DNA of 64,000 nt. Source: CAVQGZ01 sp963714455 (GTDB lineage: Bacteria; Actinomycetota; Actinomycetes; Jiangellales; Jiangellaceae). This document shows positions 44,750 to 51,825 of the stretch, piece after piece. Both the position numbers and the translations under genes were made by a program. The notes beneath the pieces are model-generated. The model saw only the letters and a program-made list of their open reading frames with translations. It was not told the origin of the DNA and did not search any database. The stretch covers positions 496,001 to 560,000 of the forward strand of contig CAVQON010000015.1 of the NCBI GenBank assembly GCA_963714455.1. The letters run 5' to 3'. Within the stretch, counting starts at the first letter, position 1. Every line of letters begins with the position of its first letter.

Positions 44750-47425
44750 TCAGCCTGGGCTCAGCCCGGCCCCGAAGCACGTGAACGCAGCCGCTGTGGC
44801 CAGCGCCACGTCCCCGTCGCCGTCGCTGTGCCCGTCGCCGCCGGTGAACCCGGCCTGGGCACGCGCCAGAGCGACAGCCGGGCCCCACCCTTCGGCCATG
44901 CCACGGTGGACCGCCAGCATGAGCGGGCCCGCCGCGGCGTCGTCCACCGCCGAGAACGGCGCAACCAGGGCGCGCGAACCCAGCCCCAGCAGGCAGGCGC
45001 TGAGCCCGATCAGCTCGTCGCCCGGCCGCACGGCTGCGAGACCGGAGTAGCAGGCCGACAGGACGACCGTGCTCGGCGCAGCGCTCAGCCGTTCGAGGTC
45101 GTACACCGTCAGCGGTCCGTCCACCATCTGCAGCGACGAGAACAGCGGGTTGTCCGCGCGCAGGTGTCCGTGGGCGGCGAGGTGGACGAGGCGGGCTCCG
45201 TCCATCGCCGACAGCACCTGCGCGCTCGTGGCGCGGTGACCGGCGATCACCTCGGCCTCGGGCATCCGGCTCGCGAGCGCCGCAACCTCGGTCGCGGCAC
45301 CGGGCAGCCCCGGCCCGGCGACCAGGACGGTCCTCGTTGCCGACGTCGGCCGGCCTGCGGTGGCGGCACGGACGTAGAGAGCCGCCGAGGGTGCGACGGT
45401 GACCGGCCGCCCCCGGCACGAGGGCAGCAGGGCCCAGGGCACCGGGTGCAGCGACGCACTGGGCACCGTCACGAGACCGGCGTCGCCCACACCCGTGTGC
45501 AGCAGCCCGAGCAGCTGGTCGTCGACCTGCTCGGCGAGCCTGCTCACCGCGGTGCGAGCCGCCGCCCGAGCGACCGGTGACGACGACGGCATTGCCAGAC
45601 GGCGCAACCCGAAGCGGAGCCGCTCGAGAAGCCGCGCCACGTCGCCGACCTCGCCCAGCGCGTGCAGCGTGGCCCTCCCCCGCCGCAGCACCACGGCGTA
45701 GAGCCACTTGTCGTGCTCGATGTACTCGACCAGCACATCGCGGCCCAGGGCGTCGCAGACACCCGATACCGACAGCGCGGCTACCCGGGTGCCCGGTACG
45801 GACGTCGACAGGCGGGCCCGTTCGCGAACCCCGCGCTCGAGCTCGGCGCGCCGACGGGCGAGCGTGCGTGTCGGCTCCCCGGCGAGCGCTGCACGTTCGA
45901 GCTCGGCGGTCGCGAGGCGCAACGCGCTGAGCGCGCCGGCCAGCGCCGGGTCTGCCGGCCCGCGGGCGGGCGTCAGTCGCAGGGCGCCCGCGCGGCACCG
46001 CTCCGACCATGCGAAGACTCGAGCCGGCCGCCCGGACTGGACCGCCATGTCGAGTCCTTGGCGCGCCAGCGACAGTCCATGGGCCCCCGACCCCACGCGC
46101 ATGTCGGTCGCCGCCATCAACCTCCGGTGCCGGTCGAGCTCGTCCAGGCCACGACGAAGCGCCCGATCCGCGCCCGACAGGTCGTCGGTCAGACGTCGCC
46201 GCAGCCCCTCGGCGTACCAACCGAGCACCCGGGTCGTCGCCATCCCACCGCGACGGCGTCGACTCACCAGCCTCAGCTCGGCAACGGCGGCCGGTGTCTC
46301 GCCGAGGTCGGCGAGCACCTGGGCGGCGTCGAGGCGAGCGTGGGCCGCCAACCCCCACCAGCCCATCGCGTCCAGCGCGTCGGCGGCATCATGGCCGGCC
46401 CGCGCGAGCCGGTGCGTCCGCACACCGGACAGGTAGCGCACACGCAGGAGGACGTGCTCGGCCACCAGCGCCCACGACGAGCGGCCCTGCCGCCGCATCA
46501 GGTCGCGCGCCTCGCGGGCTGCGGTCGCCGCGAGGTCGAGGTTCCCGCCTGCCAGCGCCGCCCGCGCCTGTCCGAGGCGGGCCTCGGCGAGCTCCGGGCG
46601 CATCCCGCGAGCACGCATCTCAGCAACCAGGTCGCCCGCCACCACCTGAGCCTCGTCGGCCAACGGCACCGCGAGCAGCACCTCGAGGCGGTCCAGAGCC
46701 AGCCCCGGCCGGGGCAGACCCAGCCGTCGGTGCTCCTCCTCCGCCTGGGCAAAGGTGGCCAGCGCCGCCGCCAGGTCTGCGTTCTTCGCCTGCACGTAGG
46801 CGGCGTTCCACAAGGCGTCGGCCGCTGCTACGTCCAGCCCGAGCGAGCCGAAGAGCTCGATGGCTTCGCCCAGCATCGACTCGGCGCGCGCGCTGGCCCC
46901 GAGGTGGGCCTCGACCACGCCGAGGTTGTTCAACGCCCTGGCCTGGCCCAGCACGTCGCCATGACGTCGGGCGACTGCGAGCGCGGCCGTGTAGTCGCGG
47001 CTCGCCTCGTCGTAGCGACCGAGGTGGTGGTGGACGACACCGCGCTGCATCCGGGCGCGGCCCGCGTCTGCTCCGTGCACGAGCGGCAATGCCGCGTCGA
47101 TGTGCGCCAGCGCCTGTGCGTTACGTCCCGCGGAGGCCAAGACGAAGGCGCAGCTCAACCGGGTCCACGCACGCACGCTCGGCGAGGCGCCGGTGTCGGC
47201 CACCCGAACCGCGTGCCGCAGCCGACGCAGCGCACCGGGCACGTCGTCGAGCTGGCGAAGCGCCAGCCCAGCGGCCCGCTCGGCGGTCGCGCACGCGTCG
47301 ACGTCGGCATGAGCCCCCTCGTGCAGCAGGCACTCGGCTTGGCGCAACGCCGCCCGGGGGTCGCGCTGAACCTCGTCCACCGCAGCCTCAGCCCGCCGCA
47401 GGAGCCCTGCGCCCTCGGTGCCCAC
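44750..47425 (-). CDS. TPR-CHAT caspase-like protease
   Basis: An 891-residue protein. Residues about 15-430 are alpha-helical tetratricopeptide-like repeats, for example ALNNLGVVEAHLGASARAE and RGVVHHHLGRYDEASRDYTAAL. The C-terminal CHAT domain (about 600-890) carries the caspase-type dyad His752 in HLAAHGHLRADNPLFSS and Cys792 in VVLSACYSG. CHAT domains are clan CD cysteine proteases related to caspases and separase. TPR-CHAT proteins such as Csx29 cleave a partner protein when a sensor is triggered. It has no signal peptide or membrane helix. It is divergent from a subtilase gene across 131 bases, which suggests joint control. Confidence 0.88.
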   Translation of the reverse strand: MGTEGAGLLRRAEAAVDEVQRDPRAALRQAECLLHEGAHADVDACATAERAAGLALRQLDDVPGALRRLRHAVRVADTGASPSVRAWTRLSCAFVLASAGRNAQALAHIDAALPLVHGADAGRARMQRGVVHHHLGRYDEASRDYTAALAVARRHGDVLGQARALNNLGVVEAHLGASARAESMLGEAIELFGSLGLDVAAADALWNAAYVQAKNADLAAALATFAQAEEEHRRLGLPRPGLALDRLEVLLAVPLADEAQVVAGDLVAEMRARGMRPELAEARLGQARAALAGGNLDLAATAAREARDLMRRQGRSSWALVAEHVLLRVRYLSGVRTHRLARAGHDAADALDAMGWWGLAAHARLDAAQVLADLGETPAAVAELRLVSRRRRGGMATTRVLGWYAEGLRRRLTDDLSGADRALRRGLDELDRHRRLMAATDMRVGSGAHGLSLARQGLDMAVQSGRPARVFAWSERCRAGALRLTPARGPADPALAGALSALRLATAELERAALAGEPTRTLARRRAELERGVRERARLSTSVPGTRVAALSVSGVCDALGRDVLVEYIEHDKWLYAVVLRRGRATLHALGEVGDVARLLERLRFGLRRLAMPSSSPVARAAARTAVSRLAEQVDDQLLGLLHTGVGDAGLVTVPSASLHPVPWALLPSCRGRPVTVAPSAALYVRAATAGRPTSATRTVLVAGPGLPGAATEVAALASRMPEAEVIAGHRATSAQVLSAMDGARLVHLAAHGHLRADNPLFSSLQMVDGPLTVYDLERLSAAPSTVVLSACYSGLAAVRPGDELIGLSACLLGLGSRALVAPFSAVDDAAAGPLMLAVHRGMAEGWGPAVALARAQAGFTGGDGHSDGDGDVALATAAAFTCFGAGLSPG

Positions 47426-47556
47426 AACACCAGGGTGCCGCCCGGTCCGCCTGCCGTCAGCAGATTCTCACCCTGGGTGGCATGCGGACGCACTGATGCC
47501 TTGTCAGGGCGGTCGATCTACGTCAGCCTGGGGAGTACCCGGCGTAAGGAGTCAGG
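47426..47556. promoter_or_regulatory. Divergent promoter region between CHAT and subtilase genes
   Basis: CCAGGGTG (47430-47437) and CACCCTGG (47469-47476) are perfect inverted 8-mers 31 bases apart. The second lies within the near-symmetric CACCCTGGGTG. An AAGGAG ribosome site for the subtilase is at the right end. The symmetry suggests one regulator serving both genes. Confidence 0.4.
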
Positions 47557-48768
47557 ATGAACGACCAGATCAAGGCACGCCACTCCTACGCCGAGGCCTT
47601 CCGGACGCTCGTCGAGTCGACCGAAGACATCGCCCTGCACGACGAGCCGGGCCGAGAGGTGCTCTACCGCCGCGGGGAGCTGGTGTGCGCGACGGAGGAC
47701 GCCGACCGCGTCGCCTCCACGCTGAAGCGCGTGCTCCCCGGGTACGCCGACGGGCTCAGGCTGAAGGAATGGGCGGTCGGCGTGACCACGCTGAGCTTCG
47801 CACCCGAGCGCAGCGTGCTCGACGCCGTCGCGACGCTGCGCAAGGCGTGGCAGCAGCAGCCAGATCCCGCGCCCACGCTGCAACCGCACCACGTCACCGT
47901 CGGGTACCCGGTGATCATGGGTCATCCGGCGAACCCGCCGCTGCCGCTCGCCGCGGCCCCAGCACCGCCGGATGCGGCGCAGTCGCACGTCGGACGGGGC
48001 GTGACCGTCGGGGTGTGCGACACCGGCATCTGGGCGAAGGCCCCCGGTGCTCATCCGGGATGGTTCGCCGGCCGTTACCGCCGCGAGGCCGACGACCTCG
48101 ACGTGCTCGGAGACCCCGGCCAGCACCTGGCGATGCAGGCCGGGCACGGCACGTTCGTCGCGGGCATCGTGCGTGCGACCGCACCGGGTGTGCGCCTCGA
48201 CCCGGAGAAGGCACTCGAACCCTCGGGGCTGGGCACCGAGCTGATGCTGGCGACGGCACTGGGCGACCTCGAGCCGGGCGTCGAGGTCGTCAACCTGTCA
48301 CTCGGGTGCCTGACGCTGGACAACCTGCCCTCCCTGCCGATCGCCCGGGCTCTGCAGAAGCTCTGTCGCGACGTCGTCGTCGTTGCCGCCGCCGGCAACT
48401 CCGGCAGTCGACGTCCGAGCTGGCCGGCCGCCTTCACAGGCGTCATCGCCGTGGCAGCCGTCACCCAGGACTCCGACGGCAGCGTCGTACCCGACCCGGA
48501 CAGCAACCACGGGCCATGGGTGGACGCCTGCGCCGAGGGAACGCACGCCGGCACCTTCGTCGCCGGGACGAGCCTGCTCCCGGGCCTCGGCCTGTCGACG
48601 TTCGACCCGCCGTACGCCTCCTGGTCAGGAACGTCGTTCGCCGCACCCGTCGTGGCGGGGCGGGTTGCCGACATGATGACCCGGCACGGCGTCCCGGCTC
48701 GGGCAGCCGCGCAGATTCTGCTCGACCACCCACGCTGGCACCCGGACTACGGCGTGCTCGTGCAGTGA
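47557..48768 (+). CDS. S8 (subtilisin-like) serine protease, cytoplasmic form
   Basis: A 403-residue subtilase with the complete catalytic triad: Asp155 in GVCDTGIW, His197 in GHGTFVAGI and Ser360 in SGTSFAAPVVAG. The oxyanion Asn is in AAAGNSG (about 283-289). Residues 1-115 are a mixed polar pro- or sensor region (EVLYRRGELVCATEDADRV, then VTTLSFAPER), followed by a Pro/Ala linker. There is no signal peptide, unlike most subtilases, so it should act in the cytoplasm. It is divergent from the TPR-CHAT gene and 75 bases upstream of a sigma factor. An intracellular protease relay is the simplest reading. Confidence 0.88.
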   Translation: MNDQIKARHSYAEAFRTLVESTEDIALHDEPGREVLYRRGELVCATEDADRVASTLKRVLPGYADGLRLKEWAVGVTTLSFAPERSVLDAVATLRKAWQQQPDPAPTLQPHHVTVGYPVIMGHPANPPLPLAAAPAPPDAAQSHVGRGVTVGVCDTGIWAKAPGAHPGWFAGRYRREADDLDVLGDPGQHLAMQAGHGTFVAGIVRATAPGVRLDPEKALEPSGLGTELMLATALGDLEPGVEVVNLSLGCLTLDNLPSLPIARALQKLCRDVVVVAAAGNSGSRRPSWPAAFTGVIAVAAVTQDSDGSVVPDPDSNHGPWVDACAEGTHAGTFVAGTSLLPGLGLSTFDPPYASWSGTSFAAPVVAGRVADMMTRHGVPARAAAQILLDHPRWHPDYGVLVQ

Positions 48769-48843
48769 GCCTCGGGACACGACCTGGGAAAGACGTGGTC
48801 TCGGCGACGTATCACGGGACGGGCCACGTGCTCTGTCCCACAT

Positions 48844-49500
48844 GTGAGGCGCGTGGCCGTAGCCGACGGGCTCGTCATGGACGATGAGCCGGCCATCGAG
48901 GCTGTGCTGGCGGCGGCAGCGGATGGGAGCGAGCAGGCGTGGACAGACATCGTGGAGCGGTACGCCCCGCTGGTCAGCGCGGTGGTGCGGCGCCACCGGC
49001 TCTACGCCGACGACTCCCAGGACGTCTTTCAGACCGTCTGGCTGCGACTCGTCGAGCACCTGGGCTCCCTGCGCGAGCCGCGGGCCCTACCCGGGTGGCT
49101 GGTCACGACCACCCGACACGAGTGCCTTCGGGTGATCAAGGCTCGACAACGCTCCACACCACGGGACCCGGCAACCCTCGCCGAGACCGAGGACGACACC
49201 GGCTCCGACGACTTGGCCGAGGGGCTGGTGCGCCAGGAGCGCCACGATGCGCTGCTCGCCGCGTTCGCCGAGCTGCCCCATCGCCACCGCCAGCTCTTGC
49301 AGCTGCTGCTGGCCGACCCACCACTGTCGTACGCCGAGATCGCCGAGCGCCTCGACGTCAGCATCGGCTCCATCGGTCCGACGCGCAGCCGGGCGCTGGA
49401 GCGGTTGCGGCGCTCAGCCGTGATGATGGCCCTACAACCAGAGCCGGAGCACCAAGCAGCACGCGGAGGAGGCGGAGATGACGACGCCACCCAGGCGTGA
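48844..49500 (+). CDS. Sigma-70 family (ECF-like) RNA polymerase sigma factor
   Basis: A protein of up to 218 residues with two regions. Sigma region 2 is at about 30-95 (WTDIVERYAPLVSAVVRRHRLYADDSQDVFQTVWLRLVEHL). Region 4 is at about 145-195 (LPHRHRQLLQLLLADPPLSYAEIAERLDVSIGSIGPTRSRALERLRR). The lack of regions 1 and 3 makes it ECF-like. Starts at GTG 48844, GTG 48853 or ATG 48877 are all possible and none has a clear ribosome site. It overlaps the following small gene by 23 bases. The neighbouring proteases make proteolytic control of this sigma factor plausible. Confidence 0.85.
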   Translation: MRRVAVADGLVMDDEPAIEAVLAAAADGSEQAWTDIVERYAPLVSAVVRRHRLYADDSQDVFQTVWLRLVEHLGSLREPRALPGWLVTTTRHECLRVIKARQRSTPRDPATLAETEDDTGSDDLAEGLVRQERHDALLAAFAELPHRHRQLLQLLLADPPLSYAEIAERLDVSIGSIGPTRSRALERLRRSAVMMALQPEPEHQAARGGGGDDDATQA

Positions 49501-49939
49501 CGACGACAGCCTTCTCGCCGAGCTGGGCGAGGCGTTGGCGGCTGCCGGCGAGGTCACCGACGAGATGCGTCGGGCGGCGGCTGCCGCCTACACCTGGCGG
49601 TCCATCGATGACGAGCTGGCGCTGGCCAGCCTGGTGTTCGACTCCGACCTCGACGAGGCCCGCCTCGTGCGCGACACCGGGTCAGAACCCGTGCGGCACG
49701 TGGTCTTCGAGCGGGGCGACATCGCCGTCGAGCTCGAGATCTCGCACGACGGGCTTCTCGGACAGCTGGCCCCGCCCGAGTCGGGCGACGTCGTCGTCCA
49801 GCTGCTCGACGGTACGCAGGTGCTCGCCCCTGCTGACGACCTGGGTCTCTTCTCGTTGAGTCCTGCGCCGGCCCAGCCTTTCCGGCTCCGGGCCACGGTG
49901 GCCGGCACTCGACTGGTCACTGACTGGGTGAACCCGTAG
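49478..49939 (+). CDS. Small protein coupled to the sigma factor
   Basis: A 153-residue soluble protein with no membrane segment. The N-terminal half is helical (DSLLAELGEALAAAGEVTDEMRRAAAAAYTWRSIDDELALASLVFD, residues 10-55). The C-terminal half (about 70-150) is predicted beta (VVFERGDIAVELEISHDG, VVVQLLDGTQ, FRLRATVAGTRLV). The gene begins inside the sigma gene with an AGGAGG site, so the two are translated together. By position it may be an anti-sigma factor, a protease substrate that holds the sigma, or a sigma co-factor. No zinc-binding anti-sigma motif is present. Family not named by me. Confidence 0.75.
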   Translation: MTTPPRRDDDSLLAELGEALAAAGEVTDEMRRAAAAAYTWRSIDDELALASLVFDSDLDEARLVRDTGSEPVRHVVFERGDIAVELEISHDGLLGQLAPPESGDVVVQLLDGTQVLAPADDLGLFSLSPAPAQPFRLRATVAGTRLVTDWVNP

Positions 49940-50001
49940 ACCACGTCTGCTCGGACGGGGTGGCGTGTCCTCCAGGCCCCCGCGCGTGCTGGGATGGACA
50001 C

Positions 50002-50619
50002 ATGGCGAAGCTGGCGACGTGGTCGCAGTACCGAGAATCGATCGGCGACCGGTCCGGGCTGTTCGCCGCACTGACCGACGCCTGGCCGATCGAGCGGGCC
50101 CTCTATCCGGGCAGCTACGTCGACCTGTCACCGTCGACGGCGATCCCCTCGGTCACCTACAACGACACTGACGCGCGGGCAACACGGTTCTTCGCCGACT
50201 CAGACCTGGTGCGATCCGAGCTGGACGGGCGCACCCGTCCCGGGGCCGGAGAGCACGTCACGTACCTCGCCGCTGACTACACACAGCAGCTGGACGTGCC
50301 CGTCGACGGGGCGGACCTGCTGATCTCGTTGTTCGCGGGTCCCGTGTGGGAGCACTGCCGCCCCTACCTGCGTCCAGGTGGGTGGCTACTGGCCAACACC
50401 AGCCACGGCGACGCCAGCCTGGCCGCCCTCGACCCGGCGCTGCATCTCGTGGCGGCCGTGCAGCACACCGGCGACCGGTACCGCCTCGACGTCGATGCGA
50501 TTGCGGACTACCTCGTCCCGAAGCGGCCGGACGCAGCCGATGCCGAGACGATTCGCGCCAGCGGACGAGGCATCGCCTACACGAAGTCAGCGTTCGCCTA
50601 CGTCTTCCAGCTCGTCTGA
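50002..50619 (+). CDS. Methyltransferase-like protein of unknown function
   Basis: A 205-residue protein with the later elements of a class I SAM-methyltransferase fold: DGADLLISLFAGPVWEHCRPYLRPGGWLLAN (about residues 93-123), then HLVAAVQHTGDRYRLD. The usual glycine-rich SAM loop is replaced by YPGSYVDLSPS (about 37-47), so catalytic activity is uncertain. It stands alone, 62 bases past the sigma-linked gene on the same strand, and might be part of the protease locus. ATG start at 50002. Confidence 0.6.
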   Translation: MAKLATWSQYRESIGDRSGLFAALTDAWPIERALYPGSYVDLSPSTAIPSVTYNDTDARATRFFADSDLVRSELDGRTRPGAGEHVTYLAADYTQQLDVPVDGADLLISLFAGPVWEHCRPYLRPGGWLLANTSHGDASLAALDPALHLVAAVQHTGDRYRLDVDAIADYLVPKRPDAADAETIRASGRGIAYTKSAFAYVFQLV

Positions 50620-50662
50620 CGGAAGTCACGAGGGCCCCGCCGGCCAGAGCCACTCCAGCGTT

Positions 50663-50682
50663 TCGTATCGGATATGATACGA
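50663..50682. promoter_or_regulatory. Palindromic operator/promoter of the nucleotidyltransferase pair
   Basis: TCGTATC-GGATAT-GATACGA is a 20-bp inverted repeat with 7-bp arms, in an AT-richer patch. A TATGAT -10-like hexamer (50673-50678) lies inside it, and the ATG follows only 12 bases after the hexamer. A short or nearly leaderless transcript, repressed by a protein bound to the repeat, is likely. Confidence 0.55.
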
Positions 50683-50689
50683 TGTCCGT

Positions 50690-51388
50690 ATGGCGACCGA
50701 GTCGACGCTGACCTCCGTCCTACGCTCGGCCGCCGAGCTTCAGCGCGTCGTGCCCGATGCGGTGCTCGTGGGCGGAGCCGCGGCGGCTCTGTGGGCCGAG
50801 CACCGCGACTCCTTCGACCACGACCACGTCATCGCCGACCTGACGGCCCGGTACCTCGACGTCCTGGAGGCCGTGGAGGCAACGGAGGGCTGGGTGACCA
50901 GCGTGCGGGCAAGCTCCCCGCCGCTGACGATCTTGGGGAGCCTGGGCGGAATCGAGGCCGGGCTACGCCAGCTTCGTCGCACCCGCCCGCTGGAGGTGGA
51001 GAAGGTGCGCGTCGACGACGAGCACGTCGTGGTCGTGCCGACGCTGCCGGAGACCTTGCGGGTCAAGGCCTACCTCGTCGTCCAGCGCAACCAGGTTCGT
51101 GACTATCTCGACGTGGTGGCGCTGGCCGACCGGACTGGGCAGGTAGCGGCCGCTGCGACGCTGGTCGACATCGACGACTACTACGTCGACCGCTCAGCGG
51201 CGAGCGACTCCGTGCTGACGGCGCTGGTGCAGCGGCTGTCCGAGCCGAACCCACGCGACAGTGCGGTCACGCAGCAGCTGGCGGCCTACCGTCGGCTTGA
51301 CCCACGCTGGCATGACTGGAACACCGTGGTGGACGAGTGCCAGGCACTCGCCGACGCCCTGCTGCGCGCAGTCGAGCAGACGGCATGA
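50690..51388 (+). CDS. AbiEii-like nucleotidyltransferase, putative toxin
   Basis: A 232-residue nucleotidyltransferase-fold protein. The core motif is spread as LVGGAAAALWAEH and SFDHDHVIADL (about residues 24-50), with paired Asp residues for metal. LRVKAYLVVQRNQVRDYLDVVAL (about 123-145) has the Lys, Arg and Asp pattern found in AbiEii/MenT toxins. Such toxins add nucleotides to tRNA 3' ends and block translation. The gene is followed by an HTH gene with an ATGA overlap and preceded by a palindromic operator, which supports a toxin-antitoxin reading. Order is toxin first, the reverse of the usual AbiE pair. Confidence 0.72.
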   Translation: MATESTLTSVLRSAAELQRVVPDAVLVGGAAAALWAEHRDSFDHDHVIADLTARYLDVLEAVEATEGWVTSVRASSPPLTILGSLGGIEAGLRQLRRTRPLEVEKVRVDDEHVVVVPTLPETLRVKAYLVVQRNQVRDYLDVVALADRTGQVAAAATLVDIDDYYVDRSAASDSVLTALVQRLSEPNPRDSAVTQQLAAYRRLDPRWHDWNTVVDECQALADALLRAVEQTA

Positions 51389-51825
51389 GTGTCGCCTTTC
51401 GCAACGTCGACGTCCCGCCGGACGCCGACGTCGACGAGTGGCCCTACGAGGCCCTGGTCACCGTCATCGAGCGAGGGACCATCGGGGACTGGGCCCGAGT
51501 CACGGGCGAGATGCGCCGCGACCCGTGGGGACCGGTCACCCGTCAGGTTGAGCAGTACCTGTCCTACGCCCAGCCGTGGGGCGTAGGACCGCTCCTGCAA
51601 CGTGCGATCACCGCAGCCAGGCACTCCGCCGAGTCCGCCGACCGGGCAGAGGTCGCCGCCGAGGTGCGTGCGCTCGTCGAGCAGTCAGGGCTGAGCGCTA
51701 CCGAGTTCGCCTCGCGTATCGGGACGTCACGCACCCGCCTGTCCACCTATCGGACGGGAGGAGTCACCCCGTCGGCCGCCCTGCTGGTGCGCATGCGGCG
51801 AGTCGCCGCCGACGTCAGTCGCTGA
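51385..51825 (+). CDS. HTH protein, putative antitoxin of the nucleotidyltransferase
   Basis: A 146-residue protein. The first 85 residues are mixed (WPYEALVTVIERGTIGDWARVTGEM, VEQYLSYAQPWGVGPLL) and of unknown family. The C-terminal part (about 90-142) is an XRE-like helix-turn-helix: VRALVEQSGLSATEFASRIGTSRTRLSTYRTGGVTPS. It most likely binds the palindrome before the operon and the toxin through its N-terminal part. The start overlaps the toxin stop, and the last 11 bases overlap the convergent ccr gene. Confidence 0.72.
   Translation: MSVAFRNVDVPPDADVDEWPYEALVTVIERGTIGDWARVTGEMRRDPWGPVTRQVEQYLSYAQPWGVGPLLQRAITAARHSAESADRAEVAAEVRALVEQSGLSATEFASRIGTSRTRLSTYRTGGVTPSAALLVRMRRVAADVSR

Noticed and set aside
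45662..47560. A 632-codon open frame antisense to the CHAT gene
   Set aside because: Low-complexity Arg/Gln/Pro translation; the CHAT gene has an intact dyad and TPRs on the other strand.
42994..49939. Bacterial gasdermin system or type III-E CRISPR
   Set aside because: CHAT and S8 proteases occur with gasdermins, but no protein here has the size or pore-forming strands of one. No CRISPR repeats or Cas7-like proteins are present either.
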